Assembly: GCF_963678635.1 (NCBI RefSeq)
Contig: NC_087063.1
Span: 58,846,759 to 58,910,758 of the forward strand
Length of the DNA: 64,000 bases
Source: Symsagittifera roscoffensis
Lineage: Eukaryota > Xenacoelomorpha > Acoela > Convolutidae
Reading direction: 5' to 3'
Part shown: positions 19,701 to 32,272 of the stretch, one piece after another
How the letters are laid out: each line of letters opens with the position of its first letter
How positions within the stretch are numbered: position 1 is the stretch's first letter
The notes under the pieces: generated by a model
Seen by the model: only the letters and a program-made list of their open reading frames with translations
Told to the model about the DNA's origin: nothing
Database searches by the model: none
Position numbers and translations under genes: made by a program

Positions 19701-21449
19701 CTCGGCTTGTACCATGACGACCTTTGTTATTGGCTTCCCCCTTACAGGTTTCTACTGTCTGAAAACGAGTGTTTCTTGGGTTTTATCAACATTTACTCTC
19801 TAGACTTCTGTCTCATCTCTTCCGGGGTTGGTGCATTATCTTTCGATAGCGTGTAGTATGTTGCCAATATTGTTCGCAAATTGTCGCTTTTCACCCCATC
19901 GATGAATTTTGAAGCGATTCTAAAGTTTTTCATATCAGTTGATTCCTCTGGATAGTTTCTTTTTCATAAGCTCTCCAGATCATCCAGGAATCGATCAATC
20001 GCTTCATCCTCTTTTTGTCTCCTTTTCTCAAATCTCATCATGGCCCCTTCATCCCGGATCCGAAACGGTTCTGCAAAATTTCAAAAAAATTGTCCGTCGT
20101 GTCACCTTCTTCTTCCTTCCTGGCTAACACGCACTTCAGCGCCGTGCCCTCCAGATTGCCTAGTATCGCTGTGCACGCCTATCTTTCATCATTCACGTTG
20201 TCTTGCTCAAGATGTAGTCTCATCACCTCAACCCAGGTATCTATGCAACCATCCGAGTCATGTTTGATTTCCTTCGGCTTCTTGAAGGTTTTTCTCGATT
20301 TGCCTCCTCCTCTATCGCTCGACTCTGTGTTTCTTGTGGCGAATGCTTCACGTGTCCCATTCATCATTTCCCAAGAATTTGTCCATGCCATGGCATCAGG
20401 TTTTACACTCGTGTGAGCGCCCGAATCCCTTGGTATCCTTGTTGAGTTTGAAACTCCTCCTTTTGTAGCCGTTTTGGCCTCTGATCAACAACAGCATACT
20501 TCCCTGATCCTATGCTGTTGTTGATCAGTGGTAATGGTGTCGATTCCTGTTTCTTACGTAAAGGCTCCACAAAGTCAACCCTTGTTGTGGTTATATTTTA
20601 TGACTGGTACCGTTTTCTCTTGAGCAATAGAGTTTCCCAAGAGTGCATCAAATTTGGATTGTATGGCACAAGACTTCTCTGGTCTCTGCCCATTGTGTAA
20701 ACTCTCGTCTCTAGATTCCAAAGTTTACCGTTTACGGTCTCATATCGCCTTTTTTTTCCTCCATATCTTTCTTGATATGCTTTTCTCGCTCTTTGTCTGT
20801 TGTCTCCACCTTGTTCGCCATCTGTTGCAGCTTTTCTTCAAGGCCCTCGCTAAATTGAAGTAGTTTTTTCAGATTTTCAATTTTTTTTATTTCGAAGTTC
20901 CTTCTTTAATTTCTGGCGGTCCTCATCGCTGCACTTCAGCTTTTTGTCTATCTGATCCAACTTTGACATCAAGCTCCCTAACTCCGCTAGTTATAATTTC
21001 GATTCTGCTGCTTACTCATTTTGGTGACCTACTGCTCTCTCTTTTGTTTGCTCTTTCCCCTAGTCAGCTTCTGTGGTTATTGGCGAAACTGTACCGAAGG
21101 TTTTGCCTTTTTCGTTCGTTGTTGTCACCTCCTCTTTCTCTCTTGGTTTCATTCCGACCCTCGCCGCAAGTTTCTCCGTGAACGACGTTCTCTTCGTTTG
21201 CGAATCGTCCTTTGTCGTCTCTGGCGTGTTGTTAGTGGTTTGGTCTCCATTGCCTATCGGTGAGAACTCAATTGTCTATGTTCCTTGTTCTTCTACATTC
21301 GGCATAGGTGTCGATGCCGTCGTTTTTTGTTCCATTCCATCTAAGCTCTGCTCTTGCGGCTCAAGATCAATTTCCGTGACGGGCTTACTCTTTTGATTAG
21401 TTTGCTTTTCTTTGGTCTTCTGTTCCTTGTTGCTTCTGGTGTTGACCAT
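19701..21449 (-). pseudogene. Gag N-terminus and capsid region (copy B)
   Basis: The likely start is the ATG at 21449, opening a charged N-terminus (MVNTRSNKEQKTKEKQTNQK). The capsid part is readable near 20390-19800 in three frames: IDTWVEVMRLHLEQDNVNDE, a hydrophobic helix with ILGNLEGTALKCVLA, then NRFGSG and RFLDDLESL, as in gypsy Gag. Stops and frameshifts are frequent between 20400 and 21400. Plus-strand ORFs in this stretch are shadows. Confidence 0.75.
20481..20528. repeat. Perfect 18-bp inverted repeat with 12-bp loop inside gag
   Basis: CTGATCAACAACAGCATA at 20481-20498 is exactly reverse-complemented at 20511-20528. It interrupts the Gag N-terminal frame and is not explained by the protein. 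Confidence 0.9.
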
Positions 21450-21780
21450 ATTGAATGAAATATTTTTTTCTCATTACTCTGGGGTTTGTAGGTGTTTGCT
21501 TCCATTGCGTCGACAGCGGCTTAAGTCCTTTCCTTTCCGGTAACAACAACCTTGTTCTCTTCATGACGTTTATTTACAATTTTGTGTATTTACAATTCTG
21601 ACTATGTACAGTTAATTGGAAAACGTGGTCAAATTTTATCAAAATCTCCATTGATCTCAAATATTTAAACTTGTAAAACTAATTTCAGTCTTATATCTAT
21701 TCCACAATCCGAATTAACATTTTCTACTCCTAGTTTGTTGTTCCCGATCCACTCGGAGCTATTTAATGACCCTCAATGGT
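21450..21780. other. Gag upstream (5' leader) region, no gene
   Basis: AT-rich sequence upstream of the Gag start. It holds a TTTCCGGTAACAA string also seen at about 2673 and 12659, which suggests it is element leader or LTR sequence. No open frame. Confidence 0.35.
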
Positions 21781-22420
21781 TTTTGTAGTCCCTGCCCTAG
21801 GTTTTGGGATACTCAATCCACTATCCCAGGAGTTTTAGGTGGTGGGATACTCTTTTTACTACCCAATACTCCAGGTGCTGCGACACTTAACTCACTATCC
21901 CAGGACTTCAGGTGCTAGGATACTAATTCCACAATCCCAGGACTTTAGGTGTTGGGAAACTTAATTTACTATCCCAATACTTTAGGTGTTGGGTTCCTTA
22001 TTTCACCATCCCCTAGGACTCTAGGTGTTGGGACCCTTAAATCACTATCCCACGACAAGTGTTGGGACCCTTGAATCACTATCCCAAGACTCAAGTGTTG
22101 GAACCCTTAAATCAGTATCCCAGGACTCAAGTGTTGGGACCCTTAAACCACTATCCAAGGATTCAAGTGTTGGGACCCTTAAACCACTATCCAAGGACTC
22201 AAATGTTGGGACCCTTAAATCACTATCCCAGGACTCAAGTGTTGGGATCCTTAAATCATTATTCCAGAACTCAAGTGTTGGGACCCTAAAATCAGTATCC
22301 CAGGACTCAAGTGTTGGAACCCTCAAATCACTATCTCAGGACTCAAGTGTTGGGACACTTAAACCACTATCCAAGGACTCAAGTATTGGAACCCTTAAAT
22401 CAGTGTCCCAAAGTTGCCTC
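21780..22420. repeat. Minisatellite, about 36-bp unit
   Basis: From 22027 to about 22400 some ten units of a 36-bp repeat (core TGTTGGGACCCTTAAATCAC then TATCCCAGGACTCAAG) follow each other with few changes. More diverged units of 40-50 bp extend left to about 21780. Because 36 is divisible by 3, several frames on both strands stay open and yield artificial 12-residue repeat peptides; these are not genes. Confidence 0.93.
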
Positions 22421-24330
22421 CAGAACTCGTGCAAACTTCTTCACCACCGTGGCTCAAGTTTTAGGATGCCTGATCAATTATCCCAGTGCCACCTCTGGAA
22501 CTCGTGCTGAGTTTTGCAAACCCAAATTTATTTACCAAAAATTAACTGAGTTTCTTTTATATTATCTTCCCTTCTAAATTCAATGCGAGCCAAAGTGCAA
22601 CTTGTTTTTAAACCTTTTTGTGGTTCCAAATGCACCGACTCTCCGTTAAACTTTAAAATCTTATTTCACAAACAACAAAATTCAAAAAGGAAAAATCAAA
22701 TTTAAAGAAATTATAAAATGTCTTGTACCTGACTGTCACGCGTTTTTCCTTTTTTTAAACTTTTTTTTGAGGCGTTTACCTACTGGGTTCTAAAAATTGT
22801 CCGTTTCCGATCCTACCACCCGATTTAGCCAGGTTACCTACCTTGTTTCGAGTTTACTACCGGGTACCTCCGCGTTCGAACTCTTGTTCTGAGTCTTTAA
22901 CTTGACCGTTCCAGACTCTAGTTAATCCATTGTAACTGAACCGACGATATCGGTTGTATAGTTACCGTTATGAAGCCCCACTTTTTACAATTTCCAACCA
23001 TTAACCTCTATCTTAACCAGCCCCCTTCTAACCTCCCCCTTTTTAGCACCCCACTTAAATACCAAAAAAATACCTGAAGCGCGATGGGTGCTAAACCTCT
23101 CGAGAGAAGGTCCGTATAACCTGTTTCCAAGCTCTGCTCAAGTAAAAAAGTTTTCTCAAAACTGTTGGGTGCCGATTATTCCCTTTATACCTATCTAATA
23201 TAGTATAAAGTGGATTTTAACGATACCCATTTGATCAAACGGTGCACTCTGGTGATCCGCTCTTGTTGTTATACTGCTTTAATCACCCTACTGGTAGTCT
23301 GTTAGCAGTCGTGCCTTCTCTCGTTTTTTAGATCTCCGTCATATGAACCACTTTGCCTTCTGTCTGGTCACCTCTTCTGGTGATCTCTCCCAGTGGTTCT
23401 CCAAGGTTGCAGGGCTATCTGAAAACCCTTTCAACGCCCCGAACTCGTGCACCTGCTAAAAACTTGCTGTTTTGATTGAAACGATCGTTCTAATTTGAAA
23501 ACAGTATGAGTATAATATTTTAATTAATATAATGGTTTGATCCACCTAATTTGGAAATCAAAGCCACCGTCCTTTTTTGAAATGTTTACGGTTTATTCTT
23601 CCTATTCCTAATCTTTTTCGTTTTTTGTTTCGCTCTTTGTCTTTTACCCGTTTTTTGTTCCTCTAGTGTCCCCATTACTCGGTTAGCTAGGCCTCGTGTC
23701 GGAAAGCGCACTGGGAAATTTTCTCAAGTTTCCTTAAAAAGCTATCACGGTACAACCAGAAGGTGGATACGTTCCAGTTTAACCGTACCAACGGTACTTA
23801 TGAATAGGCATGTAGCCCAGAGCTGTGTCAAGTGGTTTCAATCTCGTAGTCTTGATGTCGTAAAAACGCCCAGGAGCGCCATAAAAACACTATGTAACAG
23901 TCGCCTTCTTAAGTCAGATATGGGGCTAAGAAAAAAATGCCATATAACCCTTGGCTCAAGGGTCAGGGATACTATCTCTTGTGTTTTTGTACCTCATTCA
24001 GTCGGAGCCAAATCGGTTCACCAGCGACATGAGACTACATACCGTGTTACAGCTTAAAGGCTACTACCAAAATACCCCCACTCTAGAAAAAAGAACGCCC
24101 CCATGGTCAGATCTCTGAATACCTAAAACACGCCAACGCCATTAAAAACAGGGTTGGAAACTTAAGTACACCGTTACTTTTTATTGGACAGTGGAATTTT
24201 GATCCATTTCAGATGGATCAACCTAAAACTCGCCTTATCTCAACAAAATCACATAAAATGCACTCAAAAAGTTTAAATAAGTACTCACATAGTGACGCGA
24301 CTGCAGAATTAGGTAATTTATAGTAATAAA
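22420..24330. other. No gene seen
   Basis: About 1.9 kb of AT-rich sequence without a credible ORF, RNA gene or repeat recognised inside the window. The 85-codon ORF at 23800-24057 shows no recognisable feature. Confidence 0.5.
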
Positions 24331-24774
24331 GCAACTCTAGAAAAAGTTTGAAGTAAGTAAATAGAGCTCAAGAAAAATTATTCCCTGGACCATTGGGCCG
24401 CTTCGGTTCTCCACCTTCCAGTCAAGTATCGCTTTCGTCCAGTCAATTGCACTCCTTTTCTTGAACTCTCGATTCTTTATCAGTAACAAGACAACAGTAT
24501 CGAAACTTTCTGGTAAAATTGCGAACAGCATTTTTGCTCTTGTTTTTTCTAGCGACTTTTCCACAATTGTAACTTGTATCTTCTGACTTCTGACTTAATT
24601 TTTATTGTAGTTTCAGTTGTCGCGACAAACTTGAAACTTGAGCATGACAGGGTCAATTCGAATTTTTTTTAAAAAAAAAACCTTTTATCTCAAAACAAGG
24701 CCAAACTTCCAGATATGACCGACTGGCACATTCCCCAGAAACGTGATTACTTTTAAGAACGCGGCTGGAAAACC

Positions 24775-25260
24775 CCTACTTAATTAGTTTTTACTGACAG
24801 TTAAATACTAAATTATTTAGAGATGGATTGACACTTTCCTTGAATCTAACTACCCATGCTCTGAAACATCAAACAGTATTGTATTAAATTAAATACGTTC
24901 AGGGCCTTACAGCAGCTAAAATGTATATTTAAAGAACTTTCACAGTCTCTGGGCACCGGGCCTCTAGTTCTGTACTTTCCCGGAGATAACCTCGTTATCT
25001 CCCAGATTTCTTGGCACGGTAGGGTTTTTTTACTGGCAGTTATTCACTAAATCCATTGGAGATGGATTGACTATTTCCTTTTCTAACTACTCATGCTCTG
25101 AAATAGTATACAAAATCGGAGCTATTAAATCGTTCAAGGCATTACAGTAGCTGAAATATTTCTCTAAAAGTCTGTAATAGTCTCTGGGCACCGGGCCTCC
25201 AATCCCGTGTTTCCCCGGGGATAACGTCGTTATCTTCCCGATTTAGTGGCACGGGAGGGT
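24775..25260. repeat. Tandem pair of about 240-bp repeats with palindromic cores
   Basis: 24780-25028 and 25029-25260 align along their length: both open with TTTTTACTG(A/G)CAGTTA, share GAGATGGATTGAC, CTCTGGGCACCGGGCCTC, and end in TGGCACGG(T/G)AGGGT. Each holds a palindrome, GAGATAACCTCGTTATCTC in the first and GGATAACGTCGTTATC in the second. No coding potential. Confidence 0.8.
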
Positions 25261-25652
25261 ACGGATTCGCTCCAAATGTCCCATTGGACCTTCCTCCGTC
25301 TGATCTCCTTCAATTAAGCTTATTATCGTGTCGTTTTATCATGATGAGAGGCTTCGCTTTTCTCGTATGTTTCCTTCGACTGTTATTCGTCTCGTAAATC
25401 CGGTTGTCTGTTTTTCTTGTTTTTCTCCGGAAAAAGTTGTCGTTTTTACTTTTCCGAAAAATATCCTAGCTCCAAGCGGAATTTTGAAAAGATTCTAAAT
25501 TATTCCGGCCCTCCTTTTCATAACAATTTCACTGTTAACGTCTCTAACGTCTTTTTTTGTTTGCACACTCCTGAAATTTATATACTCCTCGGACAATCCC
25601 CTCAGTCGTAAGGATACCCAAAGCCATCGAAAGGATATGGGCAAGTCAGAGG

Positions 25653-25841
25653 TTGATGCCTTGGTTCCTTGCCGTTATGACTTCGTGGATGTATGAACGC
25701 GCGAAGCGTCATATTTCGAAGAATACGGAGGCCTATCAATCCTTACAGCTGGATATAGGACCGGGGACGTATAAGAGAGCATTCCTGACGCATAGGAACG
25801 CCGTGACCACAGCTTTGAAACTGGTAGCTGGAATGCCTTGA
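25653..25841 (+). other. Short unexplained ORF in a GC-richer island
   Basis: A 62-codon plus-strand ORF rich in Arg, Lys and His, inside an island (25600-26040) that is more GC-rich than its surroundings. Both strands are open. It could be an exon or relic of an unrecognised repeat. No domain recognised; not proposed as a gene. Confidence 0.15.
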
Positions 25842-26049
25842 ACCACTGATTGCTGGAACAAGAAAGTTGGGGCACGGCCAGCAACTCTGTTGACATGCCA
25901 CAGAAAGTGCTGGAAAACAGCAAGATGGACGAACAAGGACAAGAACAGGAAAAAGAAGCGATTGAGTAAGTATTGAAGGCAAGACGCGAAGCAGAAGAGT
26001 GGAGAGAAGCGAAAAACTCAATTGTTGTAGTGCGTGGAAACTTGATCAA

Positions 26050-26990
26050 ATCAAAAAAGATTGATAATTGAAATTTTTGAACTTTTTGTTTTGTTTATAT
26101 CTGGTCAGACCAGATTTTGAAACTGTTAGGAAGTGTTTCAATTGTTGAAATGCATTGGAAAAATTTAATTTTTTGTTATTTATTTATAAAGGACTTAGGT
26201 GAGCATATTAACCTCGTTAAACCTGACTGAACTTTTTAATCTATCTAGGACACATCTTCACTTTGTGGCGACCTGGTAGGGTTTGGGTACGCTTGCTCCA
26301 AGAGGGTGGGTACCTCATTGCCTTTCCTAGCCACAGAGTTTCTTAGTTTTAATATTGAGGGTAACAGCATGAATGAACGATTTCACTTTGTGAAAAACGC
26401 TAGATTAATTTTATTGGATGCGTGGCCGTGCCACGTCCCAAGTCATTTCAAGCCAGCAAGAGCGAAAACAAATTTTAAGATTGCATGACTTAAGTAGTCA
26501 AAAAAGAAACTTTATCTAGGACACTCCTCATGGTGCATGTTTTGCGAAAATGTTAGAGGGAGGTGAAAATTAGTACGGTGTTATTTGTGAAACGCGGTGA
26601 ATTGAGTTGACGTGGATAAAACTTAAGTTCTGATGCATTTGTAGTTTGATTAAAGAACTTTGGATAACCTGGAGTTATGCGATCAATGGGGACATCGAAT
26701 CTCCTTAAAAAAATATTAGAAATGTATTATTTATTCTTGCATACTTGTCTCTTTAATGTATTTTGCTATTTGAAATCTTAACAGTGGGAATATATTTTGT
26801 GATAAACGGTATTCCATTGATACTTTGTTTTAAATCTCTGATATAAAAAATTTGTTTGGAAGGTTTATTTAAAATTTAATTTGTTCCGGTGTTGGGGTTT
26901 GAACAAAGTATAATTTGATTTTTCCAAAACTTACGATTTTTGATGTGGCTGATATACTTGAAAGTTAGAAGGTGAAAGTTTTGGATGTAG
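26050..26990. other. AT-rich sequence, no gene; 3' end of A-rich retroelement lost here
   Basis: Downstream (leftward) of the retropepsin relic no RT, RNase H or integrase could be read, so the element ends or is deleted in this stretch. Two strings resembling ATCTAGGACAC at 26240 and 26513 lie within it. Confidence 0.35.
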
Positions 26991-28690
26991 AGTTTGAATT
27001 TTGTTCCATGTGGATTTTTTTTAATATTTGATTCTGCTCCTGAATCAATTATGAAATCACTGTCTTCGTGATTGAAAAACGTTACTCTTTGGATTTTCTA
27101 AGAGATGTGGAATTGTCAAAAATTTTTCTTTAGGTGGGTGTATTCTGTTTGTCTTATTTTGATATATGTTATTTTTATTTGAAATGTTTTTAAAAACTAT
27201 TGGAGTGTAATCTGTTTGGTTTTGGCTTATGTTTGTCTTTTCAAGGTTAGAGTTGCTTACATTGCTTTGATAATAATTCGAATCGATTGGTGGTTTGTAT
27301 TCGTTTTCAGTTTGAAGCATGTTTATTAGAAACGTTTTTTTAGTTTCGCTTTCGTCATCTGTGGTTTTGCAATGTAAGTGATTTAATTGTAATTCTAATT
27401 TTTCTGTGTTGTCAATATCGGGTGGGTTTGTTTGTTTGTTTTTCTTCTGTTGGTTGTGATTAGTTAAATTATCTTCGATGTTTTGGTGTACTAAATTGAA
27501 AGTTAGTGAAAACTGAGAGTAGTTTCTCGGTCTGTTTGGGTAGTTGTTGACTCGAATCCTGGAGTAATCACGGCGACTATTATTGTTATTGCTGTAATTT
27601 GGTCTATTGTTGGAGTAGTTTCGTGATCTATTATTAGAATAATGTCGATTACTATTGTTTGAATAATTTCAATTTCAATTAAATGATGAATTTCTTGAAC
27701 AATCTTTTGAGTAGTATCTGTTCCGAGGATTTGAATTAGAACGATTTCTGTTATAATTTGAATAGTTGCTTCTGTTGCGAAATTGATTGTTTTGATTATT
27801 CGATCTGCTATATCTATTTTGTGAAAAATTTTGTGAACTTCTTCTGTCTGGAGATCTTCCGCCAAAATTGTTTTGTTGAGGTGATTGTTGTCTAAAACTA
27901 TTGTAGCTGTATGGATGTGGTTATCCCGAATTTTTTTTTACTGTGAAAATTTTTGTTAGGTTGGTTTTGGTCTTTTTTCATATATTGATAAAAAGGTTTA
28001 TTTGGTTATCTGTGTTTTTGTGGTTTGTTTTGATTATCATGTTGTTTTTGTCTGCAGTCCGCACTGCTATGTCCATATCTACGACAATAATTGCAGCAAT
28101 TTTTGAATGATGGTTTACCTTTGAAATTTGGAATCTTTTCGTAGATATTCAATATTTGAGTAATTTTTTCTCCTAATTCATTGTCAGTCATGATTTTTTT
28201 CTTAATTCAGAAGCTGTTGTCTGAATGTTGCTTACATATTGTAATTTCAAATTTTCTGTTTCTTCTAATTTCTTGGTGTTTCAGCTGGTTCCAGTTTATC
28301 TAGTAGTTTTCGAAAATCTATGTCGGGTTCTCGAAATGATGATGGATGTGATGCTCTCTTTTTTTGCAATTTTACGTAGTTGTGGTGTTATAGTCATGAA
28401 TACAATTTCTGTCAATTTCCAGTTTCTGTTATCCTGCGTATTATGAGAGTATTCCAACTGCGAGTTGTTTGATTGTCTCGTTGGGGAGTCTACGAATTTC
28501 AATGCATAGAACTCTTTGATGTTGTTTATTTCTTTCAGAGTCGAACGTTTTTGAAATTTCTTGTGTGAACCTTTTCCGATTTGATTTAACGTCAATAGGT
28601 AAAAGCGAAAACCATTTTCGGGCTGCGCCATCAAGTGTAGCTTGGATTAGAGATGTACGTATAAGTATCCAACATTGATGGAGTGGTGTT
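26990..28690 (-). pseudogene. Gag and start of retropepsin from an A-rich LTR retroelement
   Basis: Read on the minus strand, 28690-28440 encodes a retrotransposon Gag capsid segment: SLIQATLDGAARKWFSLLPI followed by RRLPNETIKQLAVGI, the classic order of the Ty3-type Gag core. A zinc knuckle CNYCRRYGHSSADC lies at about 28115-28070. An Asn/Gln-rich spacer follows. Near 27060-27025 FFNHEDSDFIIDSGAESNI gives a retropepsin active site (DSGA). Several frameshifts and stops break it. No pol was found beyond 26990. Confidence 0.75.
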
Positions 28691-31600
28691 TTTACTGGTT
28701 CAGGTCCTAAATTTAGAATTAAATTAGCTGTGACTGCATTTAAAAAGTCTTCTACTGATATTCAAGGTCTGTGCTTAAGAATACCATTAGTGGTTCCTTT
28801 GAAGATATAGATGATCCACCCATAAGGAACGGATTCAAAGTCATTTTGAGTGATTCTGCTGCATTTGGTATTTGAGAAGTTGGGTTCTTGTGATTTCATT
28901 CTATTGTAAATAAAATGGTAAAAGGATTTCACTTTGCATTTGATTTGGTTGGTAATTTTGTTTTTTTATAAGATTTTGTGATCGGAAATTATTGTTTTTT
29001 GATGCTGGAGTTTGTCTTGCAGGAAAAGGTTGTCTTGATTGTTGTGTTTGTTCACTTCGTGCTTAAGGTTCAAAAATATCTGTTTGATAAATAGGGTCTA
29101 GTTGATCATAATTCTAACTATTGTTTTGTGGCGTATTATTAAAATTTTGTTGGTTTTTATGAAAGTAATCCTCATCTTCTGAATATTGTGATTGGTTTCT
29201 TCTGAAAAGTTTGTAGGAAATATTTTTTAAATATTTTTGAAGAAAAAAAATGGAAAACTTTCGCTACGATCTGTTGTAGCTCGTTGTCGATCATTAAAGA
29301 AAAAAGATTGAGAGTTTTGTTGCAGTATATGTTGGTTGTAACATTGTTCTTGTGGTTGATTTTGATTGCTTACGCAGGAGGGTTTTGTTGATTGTTTTTG
29401 CAAAAAAAAATAGTAATGAACTGAAATTTTTTCTATTTGTTGAAGTTTTTTGTTTATTTGTTTGTTGTGTTTTTGTTATTGATCTATATGTTTGGTAACA
29501 TTTTGTGAACACTTTGGGGCAACAGATGGTTTCAAGGTTGATTGTATAGCTGTCTGTGGAAATGGAGTACTTTTACTGTGTGGGGTAGTAAGTGTAGGAT
29601 GAATGGGAGAAATGCTTTGTTGTGTTGTTTTACGCATTGTTTTAATTATTTCCTCGTTAATGAAACGTGATGGCGTTTGAATAGCTTGTTGTTTTAGGTT
29701 TTTTGTTCCATTGAGGATTTCCTGTGTGTTGATGAATGTGGAATTCAAACTATTATTTCCTGTTCTATCAGTGAACATTGTGTTATAATTTAAAAGTGTT
29801 GCATCAATAGTAAGTGGAATAAATCTTTCATAAATTTTGTGAACAGAAGCATATTACAAACTGCAATTGATATATTGATTGTTATTAACAAATGAAAGTT
29901 GAGACTATTCAGGGTCCCAAACATAATCTGTTCGATCGTTTAATATAGTTTCATCGTCTGAAATTGTGATCGACGTTTTTTCTTGATGTTGAAATGAAAT
30001 CTATGTTGTAAGCAAAACAATCAGTTATGAACCATGCTAAGTTTCTTTGAAGGTCATGTTTTCATTTTGTGATATGTCAGTACTAGTGAGGTTTTTAGGG
30101 ATTTTATCAAAGAATTTTGAGGAAAGATAAATTTCATCTTGCTTACAGTTGAGTGTCGGCGTGTTTGAAGTGGTGATTTATTTTGTATTTCTTTCAATTC
30201 TAATACAGTTATATAACGTTAAAAAACAGAGAAAGTATCATTTGTTAAGAATGAATTTGCTCTTTGTGAATTTTGATGTTAGATATTTTTTATGTAATCT
30301 ATGAAGACTTTTGAAAATTCTTTATCTATGTCATCTGTTTGTATTTAATGTTTTGTTTGTTTTGGTTATGGTGTTATAATTTCAATAGAAAATATTCTGT
30401 GGTAAGAGGTGATATTTCATATGCTTTTGATGTAGTGATCAAGAGTTTGCCTTTTTATTCTTATTTCGGGAAAATCCTGTTTTTAAATGGACTGTTTCGT
30501 TTTTCGAATGAGTTTGCGATTAAGTTGCGACAAAAGTGTACTTTTCCTCGAGCAGAATCACTTTGTGGATGAAAACCAGAGTGAAGGATTGAATCATCAT
30601 CAAAATTTTTGTCATGTTCGATCATTTTCTATATCTAAGAACTGTTAATGCGCAACTTTCAACGTGTCTTATTGCTGATTCCAATTATATAGTCGTACCG
30701 GTTTATTAAAAATTGATTTTTAAATTCTGCGTCTGCCTTTAATTGACGATGGTGATGTAGATTCTGAGTCAAAAAAAAACTTTTTTGTTGATCTATTGGG
30801 TTATTTGTTTTTATTCAGACTGTGAAGTTCTTGTATTGTTGTTGTTTCTGATTCCGAGACTGCGTTACGTGGTTTTGAAATTACGCTTTTAATAGGTAAT
30901 TTCTGTTCTGCTTTTATAGCCTTTTTTCGTGTTTGTCTTTTTGATCTGATAAGTTCTAATGTTTGTCTGTGCGGTGGGACTACAAGATCATATCTTTCGT
31001 TTCTAATTAAACAATTGTGTTTTATGATTGTTTGCTTACTGCCCAAGTTATCGTATGAAATAAAGTTTAGGATGATGGGTGCAATACTCGGAGGTGAGGT
31101 TTTTATGTCTTAAGTTGTTAGTTCTTACGGTTTTTTGTGGATGGTATTTTTGGTTGTTCTCCATTTACTTTTTTAAATGAATGTAAAATGAAAGTGGAAT
31201 AGGAACATATGCTTTTTAACAAATTGTTTTCTACAATTCTGATTTGATATATTTGATTTTTGCGTCGTTTTTTTATAGATTACCCTCCTCGCTTAACTTA
31301 TTTTATTTTCTAAGATAAAAAATGCCTATTTTTCTAAGATAAAAAATGTTGTTAACGAATAATTTGGCTGAAAGCATTTCAGGCAAAGACAGAACAATTT
31401 TCTCCAATGAAATTGTTCGTTTAGTCTGTTGCTCTGAGTTACCGGTAATTTGTGAAAACAGTCTGCGCTAAAACAACAAGGAGACAAGACTTGGGACTTA
31501 TAAACGTAATCGTCAGATTTCTATGGTACCATGTAATGCAAAATAAGTAACCAAGGTAACATCAAGTTTGCTTAGAATTTTGTGTACTTCAGTTGAGAAA

Positions 31601-31770
31601 ATTTGTTTTGGTTTTCCAGCGAAAATTTTTTTGTTTTCATTATCAATTTTGTCAAAAAAGGTATTAATTAGAACATTTAAGCTTGTTTCATACAAAAAAA
31701 AATAATTTTTTTCATTCAGAAATCTAGGTACATTTTCTAAGTTTTCCAACATTGCATTTTCAAGGTTCAA
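28690..31770 (-). pseudogene. 5' part of the A-rich retroelement, broken low-complexity ORFs
   Basis: The minus strand is strikingly rich in A and C (the plus strand in G and T) from about 26.9 to 31.1 kb, as in A-rich retroelement coding strands. Broken frames at 31770-31513, 31046-30801 and 29778-29476 are rich in Asn, Thr, Lys and Gln and have no recognised domain. They lie upstream of the Gag core and are probably the N-terminal part of the same ORF or a leader. I cannot assign exact boundaries. Confidence 0.4.
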
Positions 31771-32272
31771 TTTTTAGGTTTTTATTCATCCGGTATTTAT
31801 AACATCAGCAAACAGCATTAAAATTTCGGTTCATTTTGTTTTATATTTATTTGAAGTCATAAATGAAAATCAGTTTTTCTAAAACTAAGCCTTGTTGTAT
31901 AACTTAATTGTGAGTATACTAATTCAAATGATGATATTGAAGTTTGCCACATCAAATTCAATTTTGTCAAGGTCTTCAAGATTTGAAAAAAGTTCATGGC
32001 ACGATATTGCAAGACACGATATGACAAAAAAAATGTTGATCGTTTTATTTTTGATAAAAAATTGGCTGAAAAAATTATTTCGAATAAGTAGAAAAAACAA
32101 CATAATTAAACATTTCTTAACAATGTCTTGTGGAATAATCATAAAGAGCTTTTAAAAAGTTGAGAATTAATGGCCAAGCTTCAAATAAGGCGACAAAAGT
32201 TGAGTCGACCATCGTTTAGCCGGAAACGAAACCGTATAGTCATAAGGTTTGAGTTATATACGAGGTACTGTA

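Larger units (their letters stand above)
1..21449 (-). mobile_element. Two adjacent copies of a Ty3/gypsy-like retrotransposon (copies A and B)
   Basis: All coding blocks lie on the minus strand in the order Gag, protease, RT, RNase H, integrase, Pol tail, then a second ORF. The order RT-RNase H-integrase is that of Metaviridae (Ty3/gypsy). Positions 1-8420 (copy A) match about 9440-18360 (copy B) almost base for base, offset by about 9.5 kb at the left and 9.98 kb in the middle because of indels. Homology stops sharply at 8421/18361: copy B continues into protease and Gag, copy A into unrelated sequence. Both copies carry many stops and frameshifts. The left end of copy A runs off the window. 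No clean pair of LTRs was recognised; the AT-rich gaps at 2.6-3.05 and 12.6-13.05 kb are the best candidates. Confidence 0.88.

Noticed and set aside
21780-22420. CRISPR array
   Set aside because: Repeats are directly adjacent without spacers, and the genome is eukaryotic.
22025-22577. Repetitive proteins in the minisatellite on both strands
   Set aside because: The 36-bp unit keeps several frames open by chance; no start context or other evidence of a gene.
24337-24564. Gag-like fragment (ILPESFDTVV)
   Set aside because: Only a short resemblance in a 75-codon ORF; not enough to call.
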